From Alphaproteobacteria bacterium (GTDB lineage: Bacteria > Pseudomonadota > Alphaproteobacteria > Rs-D84): 64,000 nt of DNA. Location: contig JAFWJF010000007.1 of the NCBI GenBank assembly GCA_017511715.1, positions 70,421 to 134,420 on the forward strand, read 5' to 3'. A program made the translations under genes and the position numbers. Of this stretch, positions 34,295-43,705 are shown piece by piece (positions within the stretch are counted from its first letter, which is position 1; each line of letters opens with the position of its first letter). The notes below the pieces were generated by a model. That model saw nothing but the letters and a program-made list of their open reading frames with translations. It did not search any database and was not told the origin of the DNA.

Positions 34295-35599
34295 ATGTTT
34301 AGAGCCGTCATAATAATACCTTGTTTTAATCACGCAGATGCATTTGTCACGGTTGCAAACAAACTTGATAAATACAAACTGCCGGTGATTGTCATTGATG
34401 ACGGCAGTGAAACCAACCAATCAAAAAAGATAAAAAGCACATGTCAAAAATACAATTATATGTATGTAAAACATGATAAAAACTCTGGCAAAGGTGCTGC
34501 TATGCTGACAGGGTTTCGGCAGGCTGCCCAAAAAGGTTTTTCAAATGCATTACAAATTGATGCAGATGGTCAGCACGATATAAACGATATTCCAAAATTT
34601 ATAAAACTTGCACAAAAACACCCAAATGCACTGATTGTGGGTCAACCTGTGTATGATTCTTCTGCGCCAAAATCACGTTTAATTGGACGCAAAATCACAG
34701 ACTTTTGGGTTGCAATCGAAACATTAAACCCGCACATGCCTGACGCAATGTGTGGGTTTCGCGTGTATCCAGTAAAAGAAACAAATACAATATTATCGTC
34801 ATTATGTTTTATGCGCATGGGTTTTGATATTGAAATTCTTGTTAAACTATACCGCATGGGGATAAATATTATCACCACACAAACACGTGTCACGTATCCA
34901 AAATCAGGCGTTTCTCATTTTCGTGTTTGGCATGATAATTTTTACATAAGTTTATTACATACATATTTATTCTTTGGGTTGCCGTTGTGGTTGTTAAACG
35001 GTTTCGCTGGAAAAATTAAAAATTTATTTTTGGTGTTTGTATTGTTTTGTGGCACTGCCAATGCCAAAAACATTACACAAATGCCAGACACATTAAAAAC
35101 ATTTACTGATAATTTAGGTACGGTTTCTGCTGCATACACCCAATCTAAAACATTGCCTGAATCAACAAAAATATTTCATGCACGTGGTGTTGTTAAATTC
35201 GTAAAAGATAGTGGGTTCAAGTGGAAACAACTGGATCCAAATTCTTTTGATTTTACATCTACACTTGACACTTATTGCGTGAATGGGTCACCAGAAACTT
35301 TATCCAGTTTACCATATTTTTCACAAATTCAATCTATGATAAAAGATATGCTGGATGGCGACATGAACGACTTTTTGACGGCATTTGATGCTGATTACAC
35401 AGAAAGCAAAAAAGGACAAAACTGGACTCTGTTGGCATCACCAAAAATTTCAGCAATTTCTGACTTCCTTGAATCAATGACAATGACAGGAAACAAAAAA
35501 GATTTAACACAAATTGTTATAAAATATAAAAACGGTACGAAAATCGTACTTGACTTTAGGCGCTTGAAAACAGATTTAACTGATGAAATTGAATGTTAA
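34295..35599 (+). CDS. Fused GT2 glycosyltransferase and LolA-like periplasmic domain
   Basis: 434 residues. Residues 1-235: family 2 glycosyltransferase (IIPCFNHADAF, VIDDGS, NSGKGAAMLTGF, DADGQHD with the metal-binding DxD, CGFRVYP). Then a hydrophobic stretch that looks like a former signal peptide (KNLFLVFVLFCGTANA, about 243-258). Residues 260-434: LolA/LolB-like domain matching ApeL (TLKTFTDNLGTVSAAYTQ). Topologically sensible: cytoplasmic GT, one membrane span, periplasmic carrier. An internal start at an ATT codon (35015) just before the hydrophobic stretch is a less likely alternative to a true fusion. Confidence 0.75.
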   Translation: MFRAVIIIPCFNHADAFVTVANKLDKYKLPVIVIDDGSETNQSKKIKSTCQKYNYMYVKHDKNSGKGAAMLTGFRQAAQKGFSNALQIDADGQHDINDIPKFIKLAQKHPNALIVGQPVYDSSAPKSRLIGRKITDFWVAIETLNPHMPDAMCGFRVYPVKETNTILSSLCFMRMGFDIEILVKLYRMGINIITTQTRVTYPKSGVSHFRVWHDNFYISLLHTYLFFGLPLWLLNGFAGKIKNLFLVFVLFCGTANAKNITQMPDTLKTFTDNLGTVSAAYTQSKTLPESTKIFHARGVVKFVKDSGFKWKQLDPNSFDFTSTLDTYCVNGSPETLSSLPYFSQIQSMIKDMLDGDMNDFLTAFDADYTESKKGQNWTLLASPKISAISDFLESMTMTGNKKDLTQIVIKYKNGTKIVLDFRRLKTDLTDEIEC

Positions 35600-37730
35600 A
35601 AAGATTTTCTTTGTAAGCATATTTTTATGCAGTCTATGCATACTGTGTTTGTGGCGCACGCCATTATCTTTGCAAACAAATCTTAATTCGCTTATTGAAA
35701 CAAACAACACAGATTGGCCGGTTGATGAATTAACAAATAAATTTTCAGATGTTGTTAATATCGTTGTTAAATCTGAAAATCTAAACGACGCGAAACGCAC
35801 AGCGGCAAACATAACAGACGCATTATCCACAGAACAATTTGATGATTTGTCTGTTATAACCACCGACATATCTGTATCTGATGCACTTAATCAGATTAAT
35901 ATTCACAGAAATTCGTTTTTAAGTTCTGATTATCGCGACATATTGAAACAAGAAAATTTTGCAAAAATTACTGCCAATGCGGTTTCGACGGTTTCCAGTT
36001 CGATGGTTCCGGGTATTTTAAGTCTAAAAGACGACCCTTTTCTTTTGGCGACAAATTATATAAGCGAACTAAAATCTGCAAACGGAAAATGGAATTACAG
36101 GGACGGGTTCTTGTGGCAATATGTTGCACCAAATCATTATATTTTAATTTCTGTTAATGTTGCGAATCACGACACAAATAAATTGATAACAAATATCAAC
36201 TCTTTAACAACATTAGTAAAGAAATGCAACGAAAACGACACACAGGTATTCTTGTCTGGTGTTCCGATGCACACCGCAAACATGACTCAAACCAGTAAAA
36301 TGCAGTTAAGCGTTTTCTCTTTGATAGCATTAATGGTGGCTGTATTACTAAATTGGTTATTATTTCGTAAAACAGCAACGCTGTTACCTGTTATCTTAAG
36401 TTTGTTTTTTGGTTTCATATCTGGTTCTGTTGCGTTGTTTTTGTGTTTTTCCGAACCACATATATTAACATTTGTGTTTGGCACGACATTGATTGGACTT
36501 GGCATAGATTATTCTTTCCATTTTATTAGTTCTTTACTTAATAAAAACGATAAAAAAATTCATAAAAACATTTTACATTCCTTTTTAACTACACTTGTGT
36601 GTTTTTTACCGTTAATGTTTTCTGGCTTGTCTTTGCTGCAACAGATATCAGTATTTACCATTGCCGGTTTGTCCGCGATTTATTTAGGCTGGTTGGTATT
36701 CATGCCTAAATCAATAAATGCCACGAACACCGTAATAAAAATACCACATGCTGTTTCCAAAAAATATCGTCCTTTTGTAATTGGAACAATGATTATGGCG
36801 ATATTGATAACAACACCTTTTATAAAGGCACAAAATAATATGTCGCAATTATACAGGCCAAATGCCGAACTGTTAAAAGCAGAAGTTTTAATGCAAAAAC
36901 TGAATAATATTGATGCATCTAAATTTTTACTTATTCGTGGCGAAAACCTTAACGATGTTTTGCGCACTTCTGAAAGAATAAAAGAAAAATCTGGCAATTT
37001 TTTTGATTTATCAACCATTATTCCATCGCAAGAACGTCAGATTGAAAATCAAGATTTAATTCGTGCACTGTACAAATCAGAATCAAAAAAAATTTATCGC
37101 GAATTAGGACTTCGTACAATTCCGAAATTTGTTGAAACGCCACTAATTCAATTTTCAGATATTCAGAATAACGAAACACTGAATAATTTATTAAATAAGT
37201 TTATATTTAATGATGGCAAATATGTGTATCTTGTTGCACAAGTCAATTCTGAATTTAAGACAACAGCCACCAACGCAATAATAGTTTCGCCGAAACAACA
37301 AATGGCTGATTTAATGCAACAATATTCGTATGAATCATATCGTTTGTTAACAATATGCGGTATTTCTTTGGTTTTGCTGTTGTTGGTGTTATACGGGAAA
37401 AAGGCTTTGCTGTATTTGACACCTTCGTTATTGGCCGTTGGGTTAACTGCCACGGTATTAACATGGTTTAATCAGCCGATAACATTTTTCCATCTATTAA
37501 GTTTATTCATTGTTGTCGGTTTGACATTAGATTATTCTATTTTTCACATTAATGCGACGGATAACCACGAAATAAAACCTGTATTCTTTTCGTTTTTAAC
37601 CAGTTTTGCGGGGTTTGGAATATTAGGCTTTGCCAGTTTCTTTTTAATTCAGTCAATGGGTATTACACTGGGGCTTGGTTTAACCTTAGGTTATTTAATA
37701 TCTTTATTTCTTTTTCGCCGTCAAAATTGA
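35583..37730 (+). CDS. apeM: MMPL/RND-type exporter (ApeM-like)
   Basis: 715 residues, inner membrane. Architecture: one N-terminal helix, a periplasmic domain (~30-220), a bundle of about five helices (225-385), a second periplasmic domain (~400-600) and a second helix bundle (605-710). GLGIDYSFHF and GLTLDYSIFH are the paired G-x-x-x-DY motifs of MMPL proteins. Likely exports the polyene lipid towards the outer membrane with the LolA-like domain of the gene before, which it overlaps (TGATG). Confidence 0.82.
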   Translation: MKLNVKKIFFVSIFLCSLCILCLWRTPLSLQTNLNSLIETNNTDWPVDELTNKFSDVVNIVVKSENLNDAKRTAANITDALSTEQFDDLSVITTDISVSDALNQINIHRNSFLSSDYRDILKQENFAKITANAVSTVSSSMVPGILSLKDDPFLLATNYISELKSANGKWNYRDGFLWQYVAPNHYILISVNVANHDTNKLITNINSLTTLVKKCNENDTQVFLSGVPMHTANMTQTSKMQLSVFSLIALMVAVLLNWLLFRKTATLLPVILSLFFGFISGSVALFLCFSEPHILTFVFGTTLIGLGIDYSFHFISSLLNKNDKKIHKNILHSFLTTLVCFLPLMFSGLSLLQQISVFTIAGLSAIYLGWLVFMPKSINATNTVIKIPHAVSKKYRPFVIGTMIMAILITTPFIKAQNNMSQLYRPNAELLKAEVLMQKLNNIDASKFLLIRGENLNDVLRTSERIKEKSGNFFDLSTIIPSQERQIENQDLIRALYKSESKKIYRELGLRTIPKFVETPLIQFSDIQNNETLNNLLNKFIFNDGKYVYLVAQVNSEFKTTATNAIIVSPKQQMADLMQQYSYESYRLLTICGISLVLLLLVLYGKKALLYLTPSLLAVGLTATVLTWFNQPITFFHLLSLFIVVGLTLDYSIFHINATDNHEIKPVFFSFLTSFAGFGILGFASFFLIQSMGITLGLGLTLGYLISLFLFRRQN

Positions 37731-38207
37731 TTCTGCATCAAAAAAACTTAGACGCGGAACCGAAAATTGTCGCGTTGACACAATACAAATTAAATAGTCA
37801 TCATGCATTATAAAACGAGTACAATCAGATGGGGCGTCTAATTTATATGTGGCCTCGCTTTCTGTGAAAACTTTATAAAAATCAAACAATGTTTTTGGTG
37901 CTTTTAGCCCCGCAAGAGCCGCGCCAGCAACAAAATCACGTTCAACAGACACATTTTCTATATCAATACCCACAGGCGTATTTTGTGCGCTTGCAACAAC
38001 AACAAATCTGTCCTTGTGGGCGATAGATGTGTATTTTTTTCCGATACTGTTAACCATTAAATGCCCTAATATAAACTGCAGTTTTCGCGTATGTTTTTGG
38101 AATTTTGTTGCACGAAGTTTATCTTCTGGCGACAACAGCGCCAGATAATCATCGGGGTTCTTGCTTATTGAATCAATATCTGCTATAAATACCTGCATAG
38201 GATGCAT
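37704..38207 (-). CDS. 4'-phosphopantetheinyl transferase (ApeB-like)
   Basis: About 167 residues, Sfp/AcpT-like. The diagnostic segments VGIDIENVSVERDF and FTESEATYKL (metal and CoA binding) are present. It activates the two ACPs. Encoded opposite to the ape operon with a 27-bp overlap of 3' ends with apeM, and divergent from the acyltransferase gene. Start uncertain: ATG 38207 or 38198, neither with a clear ribosome site. Confidence 0.78.
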   Translation of the reverse strand: MHPMQVFIADIDSISKNPDDYLALLSPEDKLRATKFQKHTRKLQFILGHLMVNSIGKKYTSIAHKDRFVVVASAQNTPVGIDIENVSVERDFVAGAALAGLKAPKTLFDFYKVFTESEATYKLDAPSDCTRFIMHDDYLICIVSTRQFSVPRLSFFDAESILTAKKK

Positions 38208-38239
38208 TATAAAATAAAAAAAGCCAAAGGCAAGTCGCA

Positions 38240-39151
38240 TTGAATACAGACAAATGGTATCAACAGCAAGAACAAGGTGCCGGCAGTTTTCGTCTGAATC
38301 TGCTTTTTTGGATATACAAAATTTTTGGCATAATATTTGTGAAATTTTGGACACGATTGGTGGCAACCATAATTGGAACAGGTGCTAAATCTGCAAAGCA
38401 ATTCTCAAGTAAATACAGGCAAATTTTGAACGAATACCAAATCAATCACAATATTAAGCCAACCAAATTTTCCCCGGCACAACACATTAGTTTTTTTGCA
38501 GATTCTTTGGTTGATAAAATGGTGGCGATGTGTTCTGTAAAAAATCGTTTAACATTTTTGGTCAAAAATAATGCTGATTGGAAAGAATTCCAAAAACTGA
38601 TTAAACAAAAACAAGGTATATTTTTAATCTGCAGTCACATTGGAAACATAGAAGCTCTGGCTGCATTCCCCGACAGTAAAAACATCAAGATTCACGCTTT
38701 TCAGCAAATTAGTCAAACAGGTATTTTTCATACGTTTATTTCGCGACATTCTGTAAGAAAAAATACAATAATTCACGCAATAGAAGATATGAATATTGGC
38801 ACTGCCGCGGAAATGTTTGACTTTTTGGGAAACGGGGAATTGGTTATGATGGCGGGCGACAGAATATCTGCCACGAACCCGGGCAAGACAATACACACAC
38901 AAATCTTGGGGCATGATTGCGAATTACCAATGGGCGTTTTTAGATTTGCTAAATCTATGTCTTGCCCTGTTTTTGCAGTGGCTTTATTGAATACTGGGCG
39001 CGAAAAATACACACTAATTGTTGAAAAATTAGACAATAAAAATGTAAACGACATGGCAAATGGATTTGCTAAATTCTTGGAACAAAATATTTTAATTGCA
39101 CCAATTCAGTGGTTTAATTTTTACGATTTCTTTGGCAAAAGACGCAGCTAG
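38240..39151 (+). CDS. Lipid A-type acyltransferase (C-terminal half of ApeJ)
   Basis: 303 residues of the LpxL/HtrB-type acyltransferase family. WYQQQEQGAGSF near the start, then SHIGNIE (H-x4-E catalytic box, about 135), GDRIS and PVFAVALLN. In typical APE clusters this domain is fused to a GT2 in ApeJ; here the GT2 is fused to the LolA-like domain instead. A TTG at 38240 with AAAGGC upstream is the only reasonable start. Last gene of the APE locus. Confidence 0.78.
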   Translation: MNTDKWYQQQEQGAGSFRLNLLFWIYKIFGIIFVKFWTRLVATIIGTGAKSAKQFSSKYRQILNEYQINHNIKPTKFSPAQHISFFADSLVDKMVAMCSVKNRLTFLVKNNADWKEFQKLIKQKQGIFLICSHIGNIEALAAFPDSKNIKIHAFQQISQTGIFHTFISRHSVRKNTIIHAIEDMNIGTAAEMFDFLGNGELVMMAGDRISATNPGKTIHTQILGHDCELPMGVFRFAKSMSCPVFAVALLNTGREKYTLIVEKLDNKNVNDMANGFAKFLEQNILIAPIQWFNFYDFFGKRRS

Positions 39152-39187
39152 CACCCCCCCTATTCTATCAAAACGCATATAAAAATG

Positions 39188-39215
39188 TTGACAAAACAAC
39201 ATATTTTGCTAATTT
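39188..39215 (+). promoter_or_regulatory. Promoter of the small Cys-containing protein
   Basis: TTGACA, 16 bp, TAATTT with an extended TG. Confidence 0.65.
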
Positions 39216-39250
39216 CTTAGAAAGAATACGTATTGAAAAAGGATATGTTT

Positions 39251-39556
39251 ATGAAGAACAGATATCTTCAGTTTTTGTTCCGGGAAAAAGATTATACATC
39301 TCGTACTATCGGGTGCACACCGACACCGCTTTGCAGAAAAACAATGAAAGAATGTCCGGTTTACAAAGGCTTGGTGGATATCAAACTTTTACCTGTTGTT
39401 GATGATCCTGATACCAATTATGTTAATCAGTTACAATACTTTCATGCTGTCATAGTTACGTTTCCGGCGCATTTTGGTTCTGTTTTGCAACGAAAGTTGA
39501 CAGACAGATACTGTACCATGTGCCGCCAATGCGGCAAAGGGATAAAAATAAAATAA
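39251..39556 (+). CDS. Small Cys-containing protein, unrecognised
   Basis: 101 residues from ATG 39251 (AAAGGA at 8 nt); upstream in-frame starts at 39245 and TTG 39233 are possible. Basic N-terminus (MKNRYLQFLFREKDYTSR), two cysteine groups: CTPTPLC...CPVYKG in the middle and CTMCRQCGKG near the C-terminus, the latter zinc-knuckle like. No signal or membrane segment. It has its own promoter and terminator, so it is an independent unit. No family recognised. Confidence 0.55.
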   Translation: MKNRYLQFLFREKDYTSRTIGCTPTPLCRKTMKECPVYKGLVDIKLLPVVDDPDTNYVNQLQYFHAVIVTFPAHFGSVLQRKLTDRYCTMCRQCGKGIKIK

Positions 39557-39557
39557 A

Positions 39558-39587
39558 ATAAAACGCCCCGTTGGGCGTTTGATTTTT
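39558..39587 (+). terminator. Terminator
   Basis: AAACGCCC/GGGCGTTT stem followed by GATTTTT. The following stretch to 39834 holds no convincing feature. Confidence 0.8.
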
Positions 39588-39834
39588 GTGGCGGGCCAGA
39601 AGATAATCGAAAGGTCGGATTTTTTTGCCACGTGTGCGAATTTCTTCTTTTTACACAAAGTATGCCATGATATTTTTTTAACCCCACAAAAGCCAAAATT
39701 TCGAATGTTTCCAGGGATTGTTTTTATAAAAAATATGTTGTACAAATATTGGTGTCTTATAAAAACGTGCATATCTTTTGGCATATAAACAAGAACGTCG
39801 AAAAGGTAGAATATAGAGCAGTTTTGTTACCGGA

Positions 39835-40677
39835 TTAACAAGATGGTAAAAACAACCAATTATATTCTGGAAATGTTATAGGTTTATCGTATCCCAAATC
39901 ACGCAATATTTGTATAACTTCTTCTGCATGACAGGGCAAGTAGTCGTGACAATATGCAGGAAAACTTTCTATGAAGATAGCGGGTTTGTGTTTTTTTATC
40001 GTATTTATCATTCCTTTCAAAACTTCCATTTCAAAGCCCTCAACATCTATTTTAACGAAATCTATCTTTTTCAAATTTAATTTAAAGCTATCCAAAGATA
40101 CTATTTTAAAACTAAATTTATTTTTTGTGTTCGATGTTTTTATACTTGTTCCGCCAATATTATCAGATGCCATAAAATCAATTTCTCCGTTCCCGCAATC
40201 GTGCCCCAGACCGACATTATATGCAGTCACAATTTTATCAAGATTATTTATTTTAATGTTGTTTCGTAGCATTCTGAAAGTTTCTTGAACCGGCTCAAAA
40301 GCAATTACACGCTTTGCGCCGCCGATTGTTGAAAAAAACACCGAATGATTACCGATATTTGCGCCGATGTCCAATATGGTGGCATTTTTCGGTAAATATT
40401 TCAACAGAGTGTAAAGGATGTCTTGCTCAAAAAATTTAGATGTGTTCACGATAGTGCGTTGTATTACGTCCCACGGATACAAAGGGCAATACATTTTTAC
40501 AGAATTTGGCATCGTAAAAACATCACCGTTTTGTATCAAAGACATTTTTCTGCAAATCGTATCCGTATCAGAAAAGACAGGAATATATTTTGGTAATATA
40601 CTGTGCTTCCGTTGGAATTTGCGGCGTTTGTCTTTTGATATAATAAAAAAAGATATTGTTTTCAGTATGCCTTTCAT
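39835..40677 (-). CDS. FkbM family methyltransferase
   Basis: 280 residues, SAM-dependent. SAM-binding LDIGANIGNHSVFFS (about 98-112), EPVQETFRMLRNN, and the FkbM hallmark DFVKIDVEGFEMEVLKGM (about 207-224). FkbM enzymes often O-methylate sugars in polysaccharide loci; acceptor unknown. Second gene of a two-gene leftward unit with the hexapeptide transferase, facing the sugar-related genes to the right. Confidence 0.85.
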   Translation of the reverse strand: MKGILKTISFFIISKDKRRKFQRKHSILPKYIPVFSDTDTICRKMSLIQNGDVFTMPNSVKMYCPLYPWDVIQRTIVNTSKFFEQDILYTLLKYLPKNATILDIGANIGNHSVFFSTIGGAKRVIAFEPVQETFRMLRNNIKINNLDKIVTAYNVGLGHDCGNGEIDFMASDNIGGTSIKTSNTKNKFSFKIVSLDSFKLNLKKIDFVKIDVEGFEMEVLKGMINTIKKHKPAIFIESFPAYCHDYLPCHAEEVIQILRDLGYDKPITFPEYNWLFLPSC

Positions 40678-40695
40678 GGTGTCTCCATATTGTGT

Positions 40696-41349
40696 TTAAT
40701 ATATTTCTATTTTTTTATCCCAATCAATGTCGTGCTTTACAATTTTTGCAGGATTTCCCGCAACAACTGTATTTGTTTCATAGAATGCCTTTGATACAAC
40801 AGCAGAATTTGCGACAACCGAGTTGTTTGGAATTTTTGCCCGTTTTGTCAAGATGGCATTTGCGCCAATCCAACAATGATCGCCGATGGTCAAAGAATCC
40901 CGTGGAATATTTATAACCTGTTTTGTTTTTTTATCAATCAGCGCATGAAAATCAGACGCCCATATTTGAACGCCACTTGAAATCAAACATTCTTTGCCAA
41001 TATTACATTTTGCACCGGCGGATATATAGATGTGTATTTCTTGGATATATGTGTTGTCATCAATACAAAGGTAATTACCGTTTCCACGTTCCATCAATAT
41101 ATCTGTATCGTTAAACATACAATTTTTGCCCAATTTTATAACATTATCATCGGATAATATCGTGATGTTTATATTTGCGGGGTTTAACGGAAGCCCCACA
41201 TAAATTCTGTTATTATTCCCATGTATTTTGATTTTTCCCAATTTGCGAATTTCTTGGCGGCCCAACTTAAAAAGTTTGTCGTCTACAACAGCAGCGATAA
41301 TGTTGTTTTTACCATTGATATCAAATTTATTAAAACCGAATATTGACAT
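40696..41349 (-). CDS. Hexapeptide-repeat acyltransferase
   Basis: 217 residues with a left-handed beta-helix. Many I/V/L-G-x-x repeats: INGKNNIIAAVVDD, IKIHGNNNRIYVGLP, and the C-terminal catalytic part with ASDFHALID, LTIGDHCWIGANAILTKRAKIPNNSVVANSAVVSK and VVAGNPAKIVK, as in maltose/galactoside and O-antigen acetyltransferases. Probably O-acetylates a glycan. No clear ribosome site at the ATG (41349), which follows three ACAAT repeats. Confidence 0.83.
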   Translation of the reverse strand: MSIFGFNKFDINGKNNIIAAVVDDKLFKLGRQEIRKLGKIKIHGNNNRIYVGLPLNPANINITILSDDNVIKLGKNCMFNDTDILMERGNGNYLCIDDNTYIQEIHIYISAGAKCNIGKECLISSGVQIWASDFHALIDKKTKQVINIPRDSLTIGDHCWIGANAILTKRAKIPNNSVVANSAVVSKAFYETNTVVAGNPAKIVKHDIDWDKKIEIY

Positions 41350-41445
41350 ATTGTATTGTATTGTAATTTATGGTGTCGGTTTTTCAAGCTTTTTCTTGAT
41401 ATTTGATACTTTGTGTACAATCATAATAAAAAAAGAGGTTTTGCA

Positions 41446-42207
41446 ATGATCCCAAAAATTTCCGTTTTTATGCCCGCGTATAATTCAGAAGCATTTATAG
41501 CAGAGGCCATAGAAAGTATTTTAAATCAAACTTTCAAAGATTTTGAATTTATAATAATAAATGATGGTTCCACAGATAATACGTGGAATATAATACAAAA
41601 ATATGCAAAACAAGATGACAGAATTCGTGCGTATTCCAGATGTAAAAACAAAGGAATTGTTTATACGGCAAATGAAGGTTTTGACCTGGCCAGAGGTGAA
41701 TATATTGCCCGCATGGACAGCGATGATGTGTCTTTGCCAGAACGTTTTGAAAAACAGATAACATATATGGATGAACATCCGGATGTCGGGCTGCTCGGGG
41801 CATGGACACAATATTTTCCGGGATTTGATATTTCCAAACGACCAGAGAATATAGATTTGTTTTATCTGTTAAAAGATTGTCCGGTGGATCAACCTGTTGT
41901 AATGATAAGAAAATCAGTCATAGATAAATATAAGTTACGATATGATGAAGATTATTTGGCATGTGAAGATCAAGAATTATGGTTCAGATTGATCAAGGTT
42001 TCCAAAATAGCAAACTTGCAAGAATTGTTATTGAAGCACAGATGGCATGGAAATAATATATCAATCAAAATGGGCGATGTTCAACAACAAAATATTCAAA
42101 AAATTCGAAAACAGATTTTAAATTTCATAACAACATCCCCAGAACAGCAAGATGCTATAGCTAAGATTATACCAGAAATGTTTGAGCCCTTGGTATTAAA
42201 ATCTTGA
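41446..42207 (+). CDS. Family 2 glycosyltransferase
   Basis: 253 residues, cytoplasmic GT-A fold. VFMPAYNSEAFIAEAIESIL, IINDGSTDNTW and the DSDD metal site (ARMDSDDVSLP, about 87-97), then a C-terminal acceptor part with the ED motif (CEDQELWFRL). The start at 41446 is set by AGAGG 9 nt upstream. The promoter of the next operon overlaps its stop codon. Confidence 0.88.
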   Translation: MIPKISVFMPAYNSEAFIAEAIESILNQTFKDFEFIIINDGSTDNTWNIIQKYAKQDDRIRAYSRCKNKGIVYTANEGFDLARGEYIARMDSDDVSLPERFEKQITYMDEHPDVGLLGAWTQYFPGFDISKRPENIDLFYLLKDCPVDQPVVMIRKSVIDKYKLRYDEDYLACEDQELWFRLIKVSKIANLQELLLKHRWHGNNISIKMGDVQQQNIQKIRKQILNFITTSPEQQDAIAKIIPEMFEPLVLKS

Positions 42208-42231
42208 CAACTATATATTTTGTGCTATATG
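42204..42231 (+). promoter_or_regulatory. Promoter of the radical SAM operon
   Basis: TTGACA, 16 bp, TATATG with an extended TG (TGCTATAT). It overlaps the stop codon of the GT2 gene and shows that the following genes form their own unit. Confidence 0.7.
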
Positions 42232-42253
42232 TATAAAAACAAATGGCAAGAAC

Positions 42254-43705
42254 ATGAAATTTGAAGATGGCACCACTTTGATACAATTATCTGATAATGT
42301 GTACTGTTTAAATAATGCTTATCGTCAGTCGCAAATTTTTGGTGACCGCACATTAAAAGCTGTTTTTGAAAAATTATCCAAAAATAATTATGTAAATTCT
42401 GATAGTTACAATATACTGTTACATAATAATTTTTTAACAAATCAAAGACCAGATGTATACAAGCAAAAATTATTGCAAGATTCTGTTAAATATAGTATAC
42501 AACCAAAATTTAATTTGTTGCGAATTTTGCTGACTGATGTTTGTAATTTAAATTGTGATTATTGCAAAGTTATAAAATTAATAGATGCACCGTCGGCGAA
42601 ACCAACACAACCAGAACGTTTAGAAAAGGCTATAAAATTTTTCTTTGAAAATTCTACTGCGGCAGAACCAAAAATAATTCATATTACTGGTGGTGAACCC
42701 ACGTTATTTTTTGACAGTATAAGACAAATAATACAATTCAAAAATACTTATGCACGCCCAAATGAAAATTGTTGGATTGTTGTTGGAACAAACGCGATTG
42801 CTATAACTCCGGAAAAAGCACGTTTTTTCGCTGATAATAACATGAAATGTATTGTGTCAATGGACGGACCAGAACAAGTACATAATATTTTACGAAAAAA
42901 TCATGCTGGTCAGGGAACATGGTCACAGGTCGATAAAAATATTAAATTGTTGCAATCTTTTGGTGTAGAAATATCTATTTCTGCTGTGATGGGAAAACAT
43001 ACAATTTATCAGGCCGATGAAAATATCTCTTTTTTGATAAATGAATATAATCCAACTGGCCTAGGTATTAACTTTATGAAGCCACCGACTACAAATTCTA
43101 GCGATTATAAATATTTAATTGATGAAAAATTATACGCAAAAACAATGTATAGATTACATCAAAAATATCGTACGTGTGGCGTGTTTTTTGAGCTTATTTT
43201 CAGACACTTAGAGCCTTTTGTAAAACAAAATTTCAGATTTCATGATTGTGGGGCAGCGGCCAGCCAAAATTTGAATATAGATGCCAAGGGCAATATCGGA
43301 CCCTGTAAGTCATTTTTGTTGTTGAACAAGATGGCAATGAAAAATATAAATATCCAAGAATATAGCAATATTGTATCTGAAAATTGGGAAAGACGCTCAC
43401 CAATTCATTTCGAACCATGTCAAAATTGTTCATGTATTGGTATATGTGGAAATGGGTGTGCGTATGATGCTTTTATCAATAACCGAGATATGTTGGCCAT
43501 AGATACCAGGGGCTGTAAATATGTAAAATGTTTTTATGATTTGTTTTTAAAAGATTTATATGAAATATCGTGCAAAACACATGAGGGGCAAAATATTTTT
43601 GTGCCATCTCAAGCGGACAGACAACAAATGTTAGGAAATGTAAAGGAAATTCAAAATTCTTTAAGTTATTCAATTGGACACCAAACGAAACATTTTCAAA
43701 AATGA
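42254..43705 (+). CDS. Radical SAM/SPASM maturase-like protein
   Basis: 483 residues. N-terminal ~85 residues could form a PqqD-like peptide-binding winged helix (LSDNVYCLNNAYRQSQIFG...), which is inference. The radical SAM core has C97-x3-C101-x2-C104 (CNLNCDYC) and GGEP (146-149). The C-terminal SPASM region carries C332, C351, C389, C392, C394, C398, C402, C421 and C426, enough for two auxiliary [4Fe-4S] clusters, as in peptide-modifying enzymes and sulfatase maturases. First gene of a five-gene operon. No precursor peptide was found next to it; substrate unknown. Confidence 0.85.
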   Translation: MKFEDGTTLIQLSDNVYCLNNAYRQSQIFGDRTLKAVFEKLSKNNYVNSDSYNILLHNNFLTNQRPDVYKQKLLQDSVKYSIQPKFNLLRILLTDVCNLNCDYCKVIKLIDAPSAKPTQPERLEKAIKFFFENSTAAEPKIIHITGGEPTLFFDSIRQIIQFKNTYARPNENCWIVVGTNAIAITPEKARFFADNNMKCIVSMDGPEQVHNILRKNHAGQGTWSQVDKNIKLLQSFGVEISISAVMGKHTIYQADENISFLINEYNPTGLGINFMKPPTTNSSDYKYLIDEKLYAKTMYRLHQKYRTCGVFFELIFRHLEPFVKQNFRFHDCGAAASQNLNIDAKGNIGPCKSFLLLNKMAMKNINIQEYSNIVSENWERRSPIHFEPCQNCSCIGICGNGCAYDAFINNRDMLAIDTRGCKYVKCFYDLFLKDLYEISCKTHEGQNIFVPSQADRQQMLGNVKEIQNSLSYSIGHQTKHFQK

